From Paramarasmius palmivorus (taxonomy: Eukaryota; Basidiomycota; Agaricomycetes; Agaricales; Marasmiaceae): a DNA stretch of 64,000 nt. The notes beneath the pieces are model-generated. The model did not search any database. It saw nothing but the letters and a program-made list of their open reading frames with translations, and was not told where the DNA came from. Below, in pieces: positions 32,995 to 44,400 of this stretch. Both the position numbers and the translations under genes were made by a program. The stretch is from the NCBI GenBank assembly GCA_037176845.1, contig JAYKXP010000013.1:744001-808000 (forward strand), in the 5' to 3' direction. How positions within the stretch are numbered: the first letter of the stretch is position 1; every line of letters begins with the position of its first letter.

Positions 32995-34884
32995 CTAATC
33001 TAACCGCCCCTTCCTCTCTCCACCACTACCAAACCCACCAACACCATCCCCAGAAAACTCATCCCCAACCAACCTCCTAACAAGCCAAACCACCACCCCC
33101 ACCGCCCCAAGCACACCCATCACCGTCTGGTAAGGATGCGCAACAACATACGTCTCAATACTCGTAATCTTTTTGTTTAGGTACCGAGCGGTTCGCTCGA
33201 TGACGTTCTCTGAATGTTTCCATTTCCCTTTACCTTCACTTTCGAGGGCGGAAAAGACGCTTTCGTCAGAGTCGAGGTTTATAGGCGAGCCTTTGGTGTC
33301 GGTTGATATGTATCTCAGTTCCTATTCGTTTTTTTTCTTCATCAGCACCCAAAAGAAAGAAAGAAGAAAGAGAAGGAAGAAAAGCGTACCTGATGATCAG
33401 CCACAACAACTCCACTAGAACCAGGTTTAATCCCATACATACTCTTTAACCAATCTTTCCACCTCTCTGCGTCCATATACGCGAATACCACCTCTCTCCT
33501 ACTCCCTTCTTTACTCCCCTTACCCTGTCTCTGCCGGAGCCACGCCCGACCCAACTCCTCCAACCGTCCCCTAGTAGCAGAAGCAGAAGACGCGGAAGTG
33601 GCGGCTATGACGACAAGGGGTTTCAGAGGCGAGTTCATGATGCTCTGGAAGGTATCACGTGTCAACTCCGTTGTACCTGGGAGGCGGTTTGTGTGTAGCC
33701 ATTTCGAGATCTCGTCTTTGTTTATGGTGGAGGTGCTAGAGGAGTAGGTAGAGGTAGGGTGGTTGAGGTCGTGGTTTTTGAGTGCTACTAGATGCCACTC
33801 TGAAGAGGTAGTGGATAAGCCGAGGCGTTTGAGGAGAGCCGCTGAAGGGTCGGGTAATGTGAGGATTGTTGGTTGGCCTAGGAGAGGGAGGAAGAGAGGT
33901 TTGAGTGTTTCCTGCCATGTGTTTCGTTAGTAAAGAAAGAAAGAAAAGAAAGAAGAAGAAGAAAACACATACGACAACAGTAGCTTGCGACGAAGGGTAC
34001 AGCAGAGCGTACACAACATCCTCCTTCTCAACACTCTTCACAAACTCCTCTTCCGAAACACCAATCGCCGGTCCTTCAGTCGCTTTACCCACAAACGCTT
34101 TGAGTTGTTCGAGGTTCCGACCACCTGTGTACTCTGTTTTACCGATCCCTTCCCCGCCGCCGACGTAGTAAAACAACGTAGGATACCCCTGTACACCCTG
34201 CTCTTTACACAGACTTGGGTTGTCATCACAGTTCACCTCCGCAATTGTCACTTTACCCCTATAAAAAGAGGCGAGGGATAACCATGCAGGAGCGAGCTTT
34301 TTACAGTGACCACACCAGGGGGCGTAGAATTTCACGAAAGCTGGTCCGAGAGAGAGCGTGCTGGTGAAGGTGTTGGGTGTTAGAGGGAGAACGGTACCGT
34401 CGAGGTTGAGAGTCGGCGGTGGTTTTGCTGGGGGTGTGGTGGTGGTGGTGGTAGTTTGTTCTTCCGCTTCTGGGGGAGTAGGCGGCCTAGCGTGCTTTTT
34501 AAGAAACTTGCGTAGGATTTCGGGCTCTCTCCTCCCTTCAAACTTCGTCTGAAATTCCCCATCGACGTATAAATTCATCTGGGGGTATCCATCGACGTTG
34601 TTGGCGTTACACAAATCCCCATAAGCCACACAATTCACTTGCGCTAGCCTAATCCCCGTCGAAGGAGTGTTAAACTCCGCGACGAGTGCCTCCCAAGTCG
34701 GTTTGAAATGTTTACAATGGGAACAATAGGGACTGAAATGTTCGATGAACCATACGCCTGAGGAGATTGTTGATTTGAATGTGTCTGGTGTTAGTGAGAT
34801 GGAGGGGGATTCGGATGAGGAGACTGGGAGAGCGAAGCAGAGGAGAGAAAGAGATAGGGAGAGGAGGTGCAGGAGCCAGCCCAT
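32995..34884 (-). CDS. Transmembrane thioredoxin / protein disulfide isomerase-like protein
   Basis: Exons 33973-34884, 33390-33911 and 32995-33321 (antisense) encode 586 residues. A signal peptide (MGWLLHLLSLSLSLLCFALP) is followed by a first thioredoxin domain. Its active-site position reads CSHC, in HFSPYCSHCKHFKPTWEAL. A Thr/Pro linker follows, then a second thioredoxin domain with the classical FYAPWCGHCKKLAPAW. A third redox-inactive thioredoxin-like region extends through exon 2. Near the C-terminus TVMGVLGAVGVVVWLVRRL is a single membrane helix with a short basic cytosolic tail. No KDEL-type signal is present, so ER retention would rely on the anchor. The expected role is disulfide formation or reshuffling on secretory proteins. 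The gene is divergent from CGI121 with 54 bp between starts. Confidence 0.87.
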
Positions 34885-34938
34885 AGTCGTGGGGGTGTAA
34901 AGTAGACGTGTAATTTGTAAGAGCACTGCCACAGTGAC
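34885..34938. promoter_or_regulatory. 54-bp bidirectional promoter, PDI-like / CGI121
   Basis: Only 54 bp separate the divergent start codons, so the two genes must share core promoter sequence and may have overlapping 5-prime UTRs. Confidence 0.6.
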
Positions 34939-35582
34939 ATGGAGACATTCACCTTTACACACGCATCTTATACGGCACATGTCGCTTTATTCCATCCAGT
35001 TAAAAATGCGGCTGAAATACGGAAGAGGATTGTAGAAGCTGCTAGGATGCAAGGTGAACAAGGGGAAGAAGAGAGGCAGAAAATGGATTTTGCGTTCATT
35101 GAAGCTGGGTTGGTTACTAGCAAGGAGCATTTGAGGACGGCGATACATCAAGCGGTTATTGGAGAATCGTTGAGGACAAAGACGGTGCATTCAGAGGTTA
35201 TTTTTATGCTTAATCCGACGAATAATGTGAGTAGCCGTTCTCTGTTTTAGAGGACATCTAACATTGGCGTAGATCACAGAATCAATTCGACGATATGGTG
35301 TATCAGATTCATCCAATGCTTTGATTGTCGTACATATCACCAACAACACCTCTGATGTCCATGTCGAAAAAAGGATGAAAGATGTAGTCGATGGTGAGCT
35401 TGTACCATTCACCGATCTACAAACAGATTGGGATAGAGTCAAAAAGGTGTGTATCTCTATCCAACTCCATCTCCATCTCAACTAATTCGTTTTTACAGTA
35501 CCATAAACTACCCAATCTACCTACCTCCCAGATAGATAACATCGTCACAAGCACTGTCGCTATCAAAACTGTTATGCAATGA
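34939..35582 (+). CDS. CGI121: EKC/KEOPS complex subunit CGI121 (TPRKB homologue)
   Basis: Exons 34939-35226, 35273-35446 and 35499-35582 encode 181 residues, the usual length of the family. CGI121 binds the Bud32 kinase and recruits tRNA in the KEOPS complex. That complex makes the t6A modification next to the anticodon and has a role at telomeres. The sequence shows the family pattern: an N-terminal strand followed by HVALFHPVKNAAEIRKR, an Asp-Phe-Ala-Phe-Ile segment (AFIEAGLVTSKEHLRTAIHQ), the signature RTKTVHSEVIFMLNPTNN, and ITESIRRYGVSDSSNALIVV. The C-terminus NIVTSTVAIKTVMQ lies at the usual end. The start is the only ATG compatible with the first strand. Confidence 0.9.
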
Positions 35583-35809
35583 ATGTCTCTAGATCTCCAG
35601 GTCCAAGCGCTTACTCCTGTACCACCATGTCATCTTTTTCGTTTACGATCCGTTTTTGCGGATGGACCTTGGTGTGGTTAATTGGCAAACATGGTTCTGA
35701 GGGATAAATGGTTCAAAATCTAGAAAGAACCGTTTAAGCAGAAAATGCTTGTCGACGTCTGAGCAAATCTGTCCGCGGCCCGCTGTCGCCAAGCTTGTTC
35801 TCATCCATC

Positions 35810-36405
35810 ATGTCAAACCCTTCAAGTTCCTCCCCATTCTACAAACACCTCTTCGTAACAACAGCCACCCTCCAACATCTTCCTTGTGCCGCTCTCGCCT
35901 TCGGGTTCTCTGTCCTTCCCAAGACTGTCCGTGACTCCAACCCCCAATCTTGCTTCAAGTTCTTCCTATGCTCCAGCTCATTCATCCTCAACCTCATCGC
36001 TATAGCACTCTACACCCTCGGTCCACCTATCAATCCCAATCTTGTCGTTGTGGGTTTTTATACTCATGTTACAGCGACTAGTTTCATTTATTGTGAGTTC
36101 CATCTCCCACACTCCCACGAAAAAGGCGGCTCAACTCTATATAGCACTCGTCCATGAACTCCAAATATCCAACCTTCTATCCACATTCATCGCGCTTCAT
36201 ATTGCATATCCCATAATATACCTAGCTATCCACCCCAACTGGCGCAACGTGCGATTTGGGAAGGTACCCCTATTGGGAATGGTGTTGAAGATGTTGTATG
36301 ATGAGGTGATCATGAAAAGGTCACGGTGAGTGTCATCTAAAAATAAAAGACTTGGATATATACGATGTTGACTGTGACTGTTTCCCTTGCAGATCAAGGT
36401 TGTAG
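35810..36405 (+). CDS. Small four-helix membrane protein, copy 2
   Basis: Exons 35810-36092, 36145-36325 and 36393-36405 encode 158 residues. The helices are FVTTATLQHLPCAALAFGF, FFLCSSSFILNLIAIALY, LVVVGFYTHVTATSFIY and LLSTFIALHIAYPIIYLAI, matching copy 1 at 28241-28814 one by one. The conserved GKVPLLGM follows, then a short basic end KRSRSRL after the last splice. Reading through that last intron would give a stop one codon later, so the end differs by only a few residues either way. The two copies are inverted relative to each other and 7 kb apart. Confidence 0.7.
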
Positions 36406-36807
36406 TGTGTGTTGGCGGGTTTTCATTGTTTTCTCAACTTGTACAGTCGAATTCTTCCAGTCGCTTCACCGGTAGGGTCCCTAGAGCTTACATGCGTAAT
36501 CCGAAAATGTAATCCCCGCATCCGGTGCTACCGAACGAAGGCTGGGCAAACTTGCAAAGGGACCAATCCTCCTTCCATCGTCTATTTCATTTTGACCGAG
36601 ATTGTAGAGACCAAAACTTGATCCATCTATCCTTTGTAATTTTCTGACGTACTTACCTACACGGCTGTCCCCTTGTGGAACACCGTTTCGTCCATAGTGT
36701 TTTCGAAGCTTGGGCTTGCAGCCTGAGCGGCAAGTCCGAGTCGGTTGATGTGCAAACTTTACAATGACCGTCACGTGAGCGTCGCTTGGGTCACGACGCA
36801 GGCAACA
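36406..36807. other. Intergenic region leading into the copy E promoter block
   Basis: No gene seen. From about 36740 the sequence matches the upstream regions of family X copies C and F. Confidence 0.45.
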
Positions 36808-36820
36808 GGCGCTTATTTCC
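36808..36820 (+). promoter_or_regulatory. GGCGCTTATTTCC element of broken copy E
   Basis: Shared element, 38 bp before the ATG at 36859. It is kept although the gene downstream is broken. Confidence 0.45.
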
Positions 36821-36858
36821 ATACGTACTCGATTCTCAACCACCACTCTCGTCGCCGA

Positions 36859-37820
36859 ATGACCCTATACACGCGCAGCAGATTCAATGGATTCATGAAA
36901 CCTACTCGTCTTTTCAACTTCGTTCGCACCCTCACGCAAACGAGTAGCCGGGGAAAACCCAAACCATAAGTACATTGCTACCGTCGCAAATCCCATCATG
37001 GCCGTACACGTCCATGTGTCGGTATCCTTCCAAACATGCGCAGAACAGAGGGCTTCCACTACATCTGTCTCAGGAACAATAATTTTCCAGTATTCCCCCC
37101 AAACACCAAAGGATTCCTATACTTTCATTCTCCTGGGCCAACTGCACCCTCATCTTTGTGTTCAAGAGATGTGAGAGTGTCGAAAAGGCCAGGAACAATG
37201 GTGGAAGGGATCTGATGGGAGAGATCCTTGGGAGAAGAGTATAAAGTGGATGGTCAAAAACGGTATTGTCGACGCTCTAGTGAAGAATGGTACGATTGCC
37301 AAACCACCAACGTCGCAAGACCAATGCTTTCTTCACCAAAAAGCTTAAAACTATGGTGTACAAACCTGGACCTGGACAAACGTTTAGTATCCTGCTAGAC
37401 CCGACTAAACGGACAGATCGTCATCCGTTATTCGTTGTGGGCGATGGTGAGGTGGTTCCTTTGTTCATGATTGGATGGGATGCGTTACGGGCGAGGCTAG
37501 CTATCGAGGGTGCGTTTCGTTATCCTTTTCTTCCCTTCATCTTTTGACGCCGGGATTGGCTTTCTTACGCAGATAATCTGGTGCTACACCTGCATCTCAG
37601 AGTCTCAGTGTCCCTGAATGATTCAGCAGATACTATACAGATATTGTTATCCGAGGATGCGACTTCATGCACGTGGCTAAAGAAAGGGATGGTACTTCCA
37701 CATATCAGCGTCAGGAGCCACTACACGCGAAAGCCTGTGGGTACTCCGAACGGGGAAGATCCTCTGGAAAGCGCGGTGAGGATTCTGAAGAAACAAATGC
37801 AGCTGGAGGGAAATGCATGA
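36859..37820 (+). pseudogene. Family X copy E, broken
   Basis: The start MTLYTRSRFNGFMKP aligns with copy F, but a stop codon follows RGKPKP at about 36967, and most of the PEDIIDISG region is rearranged. FLYFHSPGPT remains recognisable near 37115. The stretch from RRCESVEKARNNGGRD has lost bases around the LMLPNG motif, and a further deletion removes DLAIYDT near 37320. YKPGPGQTFSILLDPTK has a duplicated PG. The intron near 37511-37573 and the second exon (IQILLSEDATS with an inserted CTW, GTPNGEDPLESAVRILKKQ) are well kept. The multiple stops and frame breaks make it a pseudogene; its near-identity to F in places suggests a young one. Confidence 0.8.
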
Positions 37821-38087
37821 AGCTCTTTGGGAGTTTGGGAGTTGAAAGGGATCCCTGTACATTCTTTGTATGTTATACAGTAGCGACGTCGAGTGTGAAA
37901 GACTCAGTTTTGGTTGGGTGTTGAGTGTGGTACATAGTTGGGGTAATTTATTCTTTTTTGAGCTAGGTCTTCGTGTGTCCGAGTCCTAGTTAATCGTTAA
38001 TCCCTTTGTACTGAATGATTTGGGAATGCACGCGTAGCCTGAGACACCGAACCCCACGTTCTAGGCCAACGTGTGGAGGATTCTGAG
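37821..38087. other. Spacer between copy E and the kinase relic
   Basis: Nothing recognised beyond the 3-prime flank of copy E. Confidence 0.4.
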
Positions 38088-38370
38088 GGATTCAAGCGCT
38101 TCACTAGTAGTTACGAAGAACCGAATTGCCTACTAGACTAGCTCGCGCTTTGGTCGATCTTGAAGAGGAGGATGTTGTAGTTGTTGCAGTTGAACGTTGA
38201 ACGCACAAGCGCCGAAGACTCCTGGCTCATTGGCGTATGCACTATGATTCTCCAAGCTACACATACTTCCTCGTGTGTGGTGCGCGGATAAAGGTTCACA
38301 TGCACAAGTAACAGCCGACTCTTTGAGCAGTCGTGTAACAAACGCGGATATCGATAGACGATTGTTTCTG
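38088..38370 (+). pseudogene. 3-prime relic of an SRPK-like kinase
   Basis: The start of the stretch corresponds to exon 6 of kinase 2: GFKRFTS..EEPN.LLD, followed by an in-frame TAG and then frame loss. The end of the exon is recognisable as DSWLIGV in a shifted frame. Similarity continues into the 3-prime flank, where AACAGCCGACTCT and ATTGTTTCTG strings are shared with 17845-17980 reversed. Exons 1-5 are absent. It sits between family X copies E and F, so a kinase plus family X unit was duplicated here and the kinase then lost. Confidence 0.75.
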
Positions 38371-38940
38371 AACATAGCCAGTTCGTGCATTAAGGAAAGA
38401 AGGTATGGTATACATCTCTGTAGACCACAAGCAGAAGGTTAAGATGATATGTAGCAAAAACTTGAAAGTCAGGATGAGATACCACTCCGAGACCGGGAAA
38501 TCACGAGGATAAAACGTGTAGAGACAAGTCTCTAGTCACTCATAACGACGACATATGGATCTCGACTTCACCAAAGACCCACGAAGCCTCCATACCGGGC
38601 CTCTGTATCCCAAGACTATTAAGGTGCACGAATTGGCGTTGCTCCGAGTGGCAGTTGACATGAAGGAGCCTATCGGCGGAGCTGAACCCAATAGATATGC
38701 TCTTATCCTCCATGTCCATCAAGCTGCAAATTCACTTGCCACGTTCTGAGCTTTGGTGCAATAGTCCATTGTCCAATAATCGCCGATATGTTGGTAGACA
38801 CGATCTCTGAGTTAGTAGCAGGGAACGTTAATGCGGCATCAAACCCATCGCTGTACTAGAGTCCAGCAACGCCTCATGTGTCACATGCCAGTGGATGCAG
38901 ATATCACACATGAAAGACCAACACGGTTTCCTGGCAGACG
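38371..38940. other. Intergenic region
   Basis: No gene is supported. A 64-codon open frame at 38555 has no splice partner and no recognisable family. Confidence 0.4.
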
Positions 38941-39051
38941 CGATGAAAGCAAAGTTGTCTCCGGCAAGAAGATCCGAGAGACACGATGAAGGCAAAGTGT
39001 TCTCGACCCAAGATCCACTCGATGAAAGAAAAGCAGTGCCTGGACAACAAG
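38941..39051. repeat. Three imperfect tandem units of about 40 bp
   Basis: CGATGAAAGCAAAG at 38941, CGATGAAGGCAAAG at 38983 and CGATGAAAGAAAAG at 39020 start three related units spaced 42 and 37 bp apart. The first two also share AAGATCC. No coding frame is implied. Confidence 0.4.
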
Positions 39052-39345
39052 AGGTGATGGTGAGACATATGTAGTGCACAATGTGAAAGGGCTTCGACAC
39101 CGTGGATGACGGGGACAGAGGCGACGACGTCGTCACTAGTCCTCATAGAGCAGGCAGCCTGAAGGAGAGCACTTCAAGAGCATGTTACTGCTCAGAAAAC
39201 GAAGGAAGAACGTCACCAAAATCGTTGGTTGAGGGTACGCGAGTCGAATTTGAGCCAGAAAGTGAGACATGGATTGATGATGGTGGTTTTAATAATGGAA
39301 TTGATGTGCAAACCTGACCGTGACGCGAGTCACGTTGATGCGTCA

Positions 39346-39358
39346 GGCGCTTATTTCC
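39346..39358 (+). promoter_or_regulatory. GGCGCTTATTTCC element of copy F
   Basis: Shared element, 38 bp before the ATG at 39397, within a block nearly identical to those of C and E. Confidence 0.5.
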
Positions 39359-39396
39359 ATACGTCCTCGATTCTCAACCATCATTGTCGTCGCTGA

Positions 39397-40384
39397 ATGT
39401 CCCTATACACGCGCAGCAGATTCAATGGATTCATGAAACCTGCTCATCTGTTCTTTGTTCGCACCCTTATACACCACCACGATGGCGGAGGCAAACCGTC
39501 TCGTATATTAACCACAGTGCTGCTATCACAAATTCAACCAGAGGACATCATCGATATCTCAGGCTCTACGCGTCCAAATGTTGGTTTCCTACCATCCCTA
39601 CACGCAACGCACGCACTCCAATACATCCAGTGCCATGCTGGCAAACCTGTCAAGTTTCCCCAGAACACCAAAGGATTTCTCTACTTTCACTCTCCTGGGC
39701 CAACAGCCCCCTCATCGTTGTACACGATACGGTTTAGGAGATGTGGGAATGTCGAGGAGGCGAGGAGCGGTGGTGGAGAGGATCTAATGCTGCCAAATGG
39801 GAGGGATCCTTGGGAGAAGAATATGAGGTGGATGATCAAAAGCGGGATTGTCGACGCTCTAGTGCAAAACGGCACAATTACCAAACCACTAACGTCGCGA
39901 GACCTTGCTATATACGACACACTCTTCAACAAAAAGCATAAGCATATGGTGTACAAACCTGGACAAACGTTCAGTATCCTGCTAAACCCGACTAAACGGA
40001 CGGATCGTTATGCGCTATTCATTGTGGGCGATGGTGAGGTGGTTCCTTTGCTCATGATGGGATGGGATACATTACGGGAAAGGCTAGCCTTCAAGGGTGC
40101 GTCGTTATCTTGGTGTTTCTTCCCTCCGTCTTTTGACGCAGGTATTGCTTCCTTATGCAGATAATCTGGTGCTACACCTGCATCTCAGAATCTCAGCGTC
40201 CCTGAATGATTCAACAGATACTATACAGATATTGTTGTCCGAGGATGCGACTTCACGGCTAAAGAAAGGGATGATACTTCCGCATATCAGCGTCAGGAGC
40301 CACTACACGCGAAAGCCTGTGGGTACCCCGAACGGGGAAGATCCTCTGGAAAGCGCGGCGAGGATTCTGAAGAAACAAATGTAG
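39397..40384 (+). CDS. Family X copy F, hypothetical protein
   Basis: Exons 39397-40096 and 40161-40384 encode 307 residues, with a 64-bp intron. It carries MSLYTRSRFNGFMKPAH, PEDIIDISGSTRPNVGFLP, FLYFHSPGPTAPSSLYTIRF, SGGGEDLMLPNGRDPWEKN, MVYKPGQTFSILLNPTK, IVGDGEVVPLLMMGWD and, in exon 2, RISASLNDSTDTIQILLSED. A C-to-T change turns the Gln codon after KKQM into TAG, so the protein ends five residues short of copies B, C and E; the old end is still readable downstream. The loss is probably tolerated since copy D has an unrelated end. It is closest to C in sequence although on the other strand and 24 kb away. Confidence 0.8.
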
Positions 40385-40699
40385 CTGGAGGAAAACGCAT
40401 GAAGCTCTTATGGTATTCCTGGGAGTTTGGGAGTTGAAAGGGATCCCTGTACGTTCTTTGTATGTTACTATGTAATATGATACAGTAGCGACATCGAGTT
40501 TGAAAGAGAAAGGAGTACTTGTGCACTGTGAACTTACATTCGCTCTCGCAGCTTTAAATTTCTATCTCGGTGCGAGCCGGATCGTGTCCGGCCCCTACGA
40601 AATCGACACTTGATCATAATGCATAATGTCGCAGCGTCAAGGAATGGGATGATAGAGATCGTGTTGCGTAAGGTTATTTCTCGGGACACTGGCGAGAGG
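40385..40699. other. 3-prime flank of copy F
   Basis: No gene seen. The first about 100 bp resemble the 3-prime flanks of copies C and E. Confidence 0.4.
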
Positions 40700-41400
40700 A
40701 AAGGTGTCGGTGCAAGACGCCCTAGATTCCTTCAGGCTGGCGAAGGTGAAGGTCCAAATACTTGAACACCAGGCCACCGTCACAGGAGCAAGCGAAGCCC
40801 ACAATGCAACGTGCTATCCTAACCAAGCCCGCAATGTAGAAAAGGACCAGCAAGGCCCGGGGAAATAATTTGCTGGGTGTTGAAACTCGGAGGTCTAACG
40901 CAAAAAGCAGTTTTGGAAGTGTAACAGAAGTTTTAACGGCCCCACGCTTGGGGAGATGAACGACTTGGAGTCGGTATTGGAAATGGCAACGATAAGAAAA
41001 TGAACCACTGCCGCATGCGAAGGAGAACGGTGACGCTGCACGCAATCTCGAGGAACGCAGGGGTCACGTATCCACTATTTGAAGAGGGCCTGAGAACTAG
41101 AAGTAGCTGGTCCGGATGGAGGATGCTTCCGGCGAAAAATGAAAGGACTGCGTGGTGTGAGGTGGAACGATTCGATGAGGCGGACCTATGCGTTGATCAG
41201 GATATGCAACGTCGAGGTGGAAGAAAAGTAAACTCACACAGACTAGCAATGTATCGATGTCCTTTTTCGCCACCTCTCTTAGCAACTTCTCCTCGAAGTT
41301 TGCACAAGGAGTCGTTTTTTCCTCGGTTCCTACCTCCTGATTCTCATTCCTTCTTTACTCTTCCTTTCTCCATAAGATCAATCTGATTCGCTCCGCTTCC
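40700..41400 (-). pseudogene. Degenerate DUF6535 relic
   Basis: On the minus strand, a stretch encoding AKKDIDTLLVCV with a following GT donor matches KEDIDTLLVF of the gene at 29261-31607, preceded by remnants of the EKLL segment. Further on, ALLVLFYIAGLV echoes the ALLLFFAGVLDLL helix. Stops and frame changes interrupt everything between. This is read as an old, unexpressed copy. The extent is approximate. Confidence 0.4.
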
Positions 41401-44400
41401 TTAGGTGTTTTGTCTTCTTCGGCTCCTGTACATTCGTGGGCATTTTCAGACCATATCGTACATTCTCGAGATACTCACAATGACCTGCTCTTGCTCGGAA
41501 GTGTTTTCCCCTGGACGCTCGACTCATATTCACATTTTGAAAGGTGCTATTCGATGACTGTCGATCAAATGCTCAGCGCAAAGAGCGTGCGCGCAGCGGC
41601 CGGGTTTGAGTTTAGCGTGACAGCATGAATCGTCATGCTGTAGTGAGGCCTCAGAATCCCTTGTCTCCTCGAGGCTTGTTTGCAGATATTTCCTGGCTGG
41701 ATATTACGAGGCCCTGCAGTTCGGAATAATTTGTGGACCGAGGACGCGTTTCGGAGATGACCCGGCCATGGGTGCCAGGGTGGTGGTAGAGAGGAAACAA
41801 GCGCGGCAGCATCTTGTGACCGTCTTGCCTTCTACAACCATCTTATCCAGGGCTCAAGCCTCAAGGCAAGTCAATATCCTCCCGAACCCGTTCAATTTCT
41901 GAAAAAGGTACAAGAAGTTGATCCAAGGATTTATTGAATCTCAGATGAATATCATAGACCGTTTCGAATCCATATGACGATCAGGTGCCTCAGCGCTCAT
42001 TATGTTCTGCGGCATTGTTTCCACACAAGTGACCAGTCGGGATCGTTCAAGCCATCTATTACGGGGCGGGTCGGATTGCGAGACATGTACAAGGTATGGC
42101 GTTTTACTGACAGTCATCGCTCCAGTTCTTGGTTCTCACTTCTGATTTGATTTGGATTTGATGATTTAGTGACTTGCAAGACTGGTTAGTCTTCTGTGCT
42201 CGTTGTCGCCGCAAAGAACGATACCCATCTTATCATATACAGTCAACACACCTAATGCTGGCTTCCCGAACAGCCAAGCACTACCTTGGCTCCCAAGAAG
42301 AAAGAAGAAACATAATAACGGCTGCGCAGAGCGGAAGAGCATGGGGCTGGGAAGGCATGCAAAATGACATTCATTTGAAGAAATTCTTATCAACATGTAA
42401 CCCAGAGTGTACCTCAGCGTTATTCAAACACAGTTACAAGCTGGGTACTGCATAACGTCTCAGCCAAGCGCAGAACAGGTATGCAGCGCATGTTACCGTC
42501 TCAGGTTCGGAATCACTCACCAGCTTCCGGTTTACAATCTACGCGAACTACCGCTGAATAAGTAGATTCGACGTTTTGACAGTTCCATACAATTAAATCA
42601 TCGAAATTGAAAGCAGTTATTTCCAGCCACTACCAAGAAAGCTACGGGCGCCGTGCACTGACATAGAACAGCCGGTCAGCTGAAGCTGCAAGATTGAAAG
42701 GGTACGTGAACAATGTTCAAGGGTCAAAATGACGTATCAACTCGAATGCTTCGTCACGACCCACGAACAGTAATTACAGATATTTTGCAGGCATGGTGGC
42801 GACCGTTCTTTACGAGCATAAATTCCAAAAGCGAAAAACTGGAAACTGGAATTCCGAATTGTTGCCAAGGTGTGTCGCTCTACTCCCAAGGACTGGATTC
42901 ATGATGCTGCCAGCAGCCAAAGAAGGGTCGACTTCCCGAACAGTGATGATGACGGGCTGGGCAATTTCCAGACCGTTTTTCCGTACGAAAGCGACCCGAA
43001 GATCTTGATATGTCACAGAGCCTTTATGTGGCGTGCGGAGAACGGAAAAGAAGTTGCGCGTGGGGTTTAGGAGATCGTCTGGGAGTAGCTCACGAAGTGA
43101 TAGCCGCAGGCCCTAGCTCAGCCGCTATTCACTGACAAAGCAAGCTTTGAAGGTCGGAAACGAACCGACGGTCTCTTTTACCCAGCAACTTCTTTCTCAT
43201 TATTCATGGCTTTTGACATCCTCCACGACTGTGCCTATACAACGGCGATGCGTACCAATCCGGCGCTGGGCATTTTTTTTGCGTTTCATATTGAAGGGCT
43301 ACGAGAAAGCCATGCGCATCACGGAAAATATGGCTATATTTTTCTGTTATCCCTTGAGCTCAGCCAAGTGATGCTGAGTGTCGGACAAGAAAGATCGTCG
43401 GTGGTGGCACCCGCTAGATTATCATGATCCGACGGTGGAACCTGCAGGTTGCGAAATACAGAGAAGGAAACGAACCAGCAACATTCTATTCTCGATTCCG
43501 TATTTTTTGATAGCCAATACTTCGTGGTTTGGTGGCGACCCAAGTTCTCATCGAGGAACGTTCACAAGAGGAGTCAACAACATATCACTATGAACTTCGA
43601 TGCTAGTCTTCTCTAGGAAGTCCATCTCAAAGGCAGCATGAACACGCACTCTATTGCTACGAAATTAGCCACCAGCTCGTCAGAGACCACGAGTCTCCCA
43701 GTCGGAGCAACAGTATGTACTATTTCGGCATGGAGACAGGTCTAGCGATATTCTTTCTCAGAATCGCCCCTTGGGGAAGAAAACGACGAATCCTATTCTC
43801 GGACACTGTCTCATGCGCCTATTCCATTTTCCATCGCATAACGGATGCACGGATATTGGCAATAGTGATCGTTGTCCAAGATACCTCTTCACGCCGTGAA
43901 TGTGGGTCGCTTGCCAGCTTGGTCGTCATTAATCCTGCAGAGGTGGGAACGGGGTTGGATGTGGAGACATCTTTCCGAGCGGAACAGTGACGAACAAATG
44001 CAGGTAAGGTCGTGTTTCCCGCTGCAAATGCTCCTTGCTGTCACTTACCTAGAATGTGCTGCTTCATAGGGCAGCTGCCAATCTAAGGCTCTTCAATCTC
44101 AAATCGTCATTATCAAAATTGAAAATCGACCAATCACCTGCAAGCCGTCGGGCCCATTGTCAATTCCTCGGCTGAAAGGCGGTGATATTCTCAAGGTCTT
44201 CAGGTCCAGCCCTTTTGATCAGACTGGCAACGCTGTGAGGCATTATATATCCAGTACTACAACTTTCGATGATAGCTGATAGATCAAGGGATTACCATAC
44301 GGAGGTCTTAACTCTGCTTAACGCTCAACTTCATCAAAGTCTCCGACGGGATGTCAATCATTGCGGTAGAACAACACCTATGTGGGTATCCAGATGCGCT

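Noticed and set aside
43378..43593. Frame with RRKRTSNILFSIPYFLI as a possible membrane protein
   Set aside because: Only 71 codons, no neighbours in frame, and it lies in the gene-poor stretch where similar frames occur by chance on both strands.
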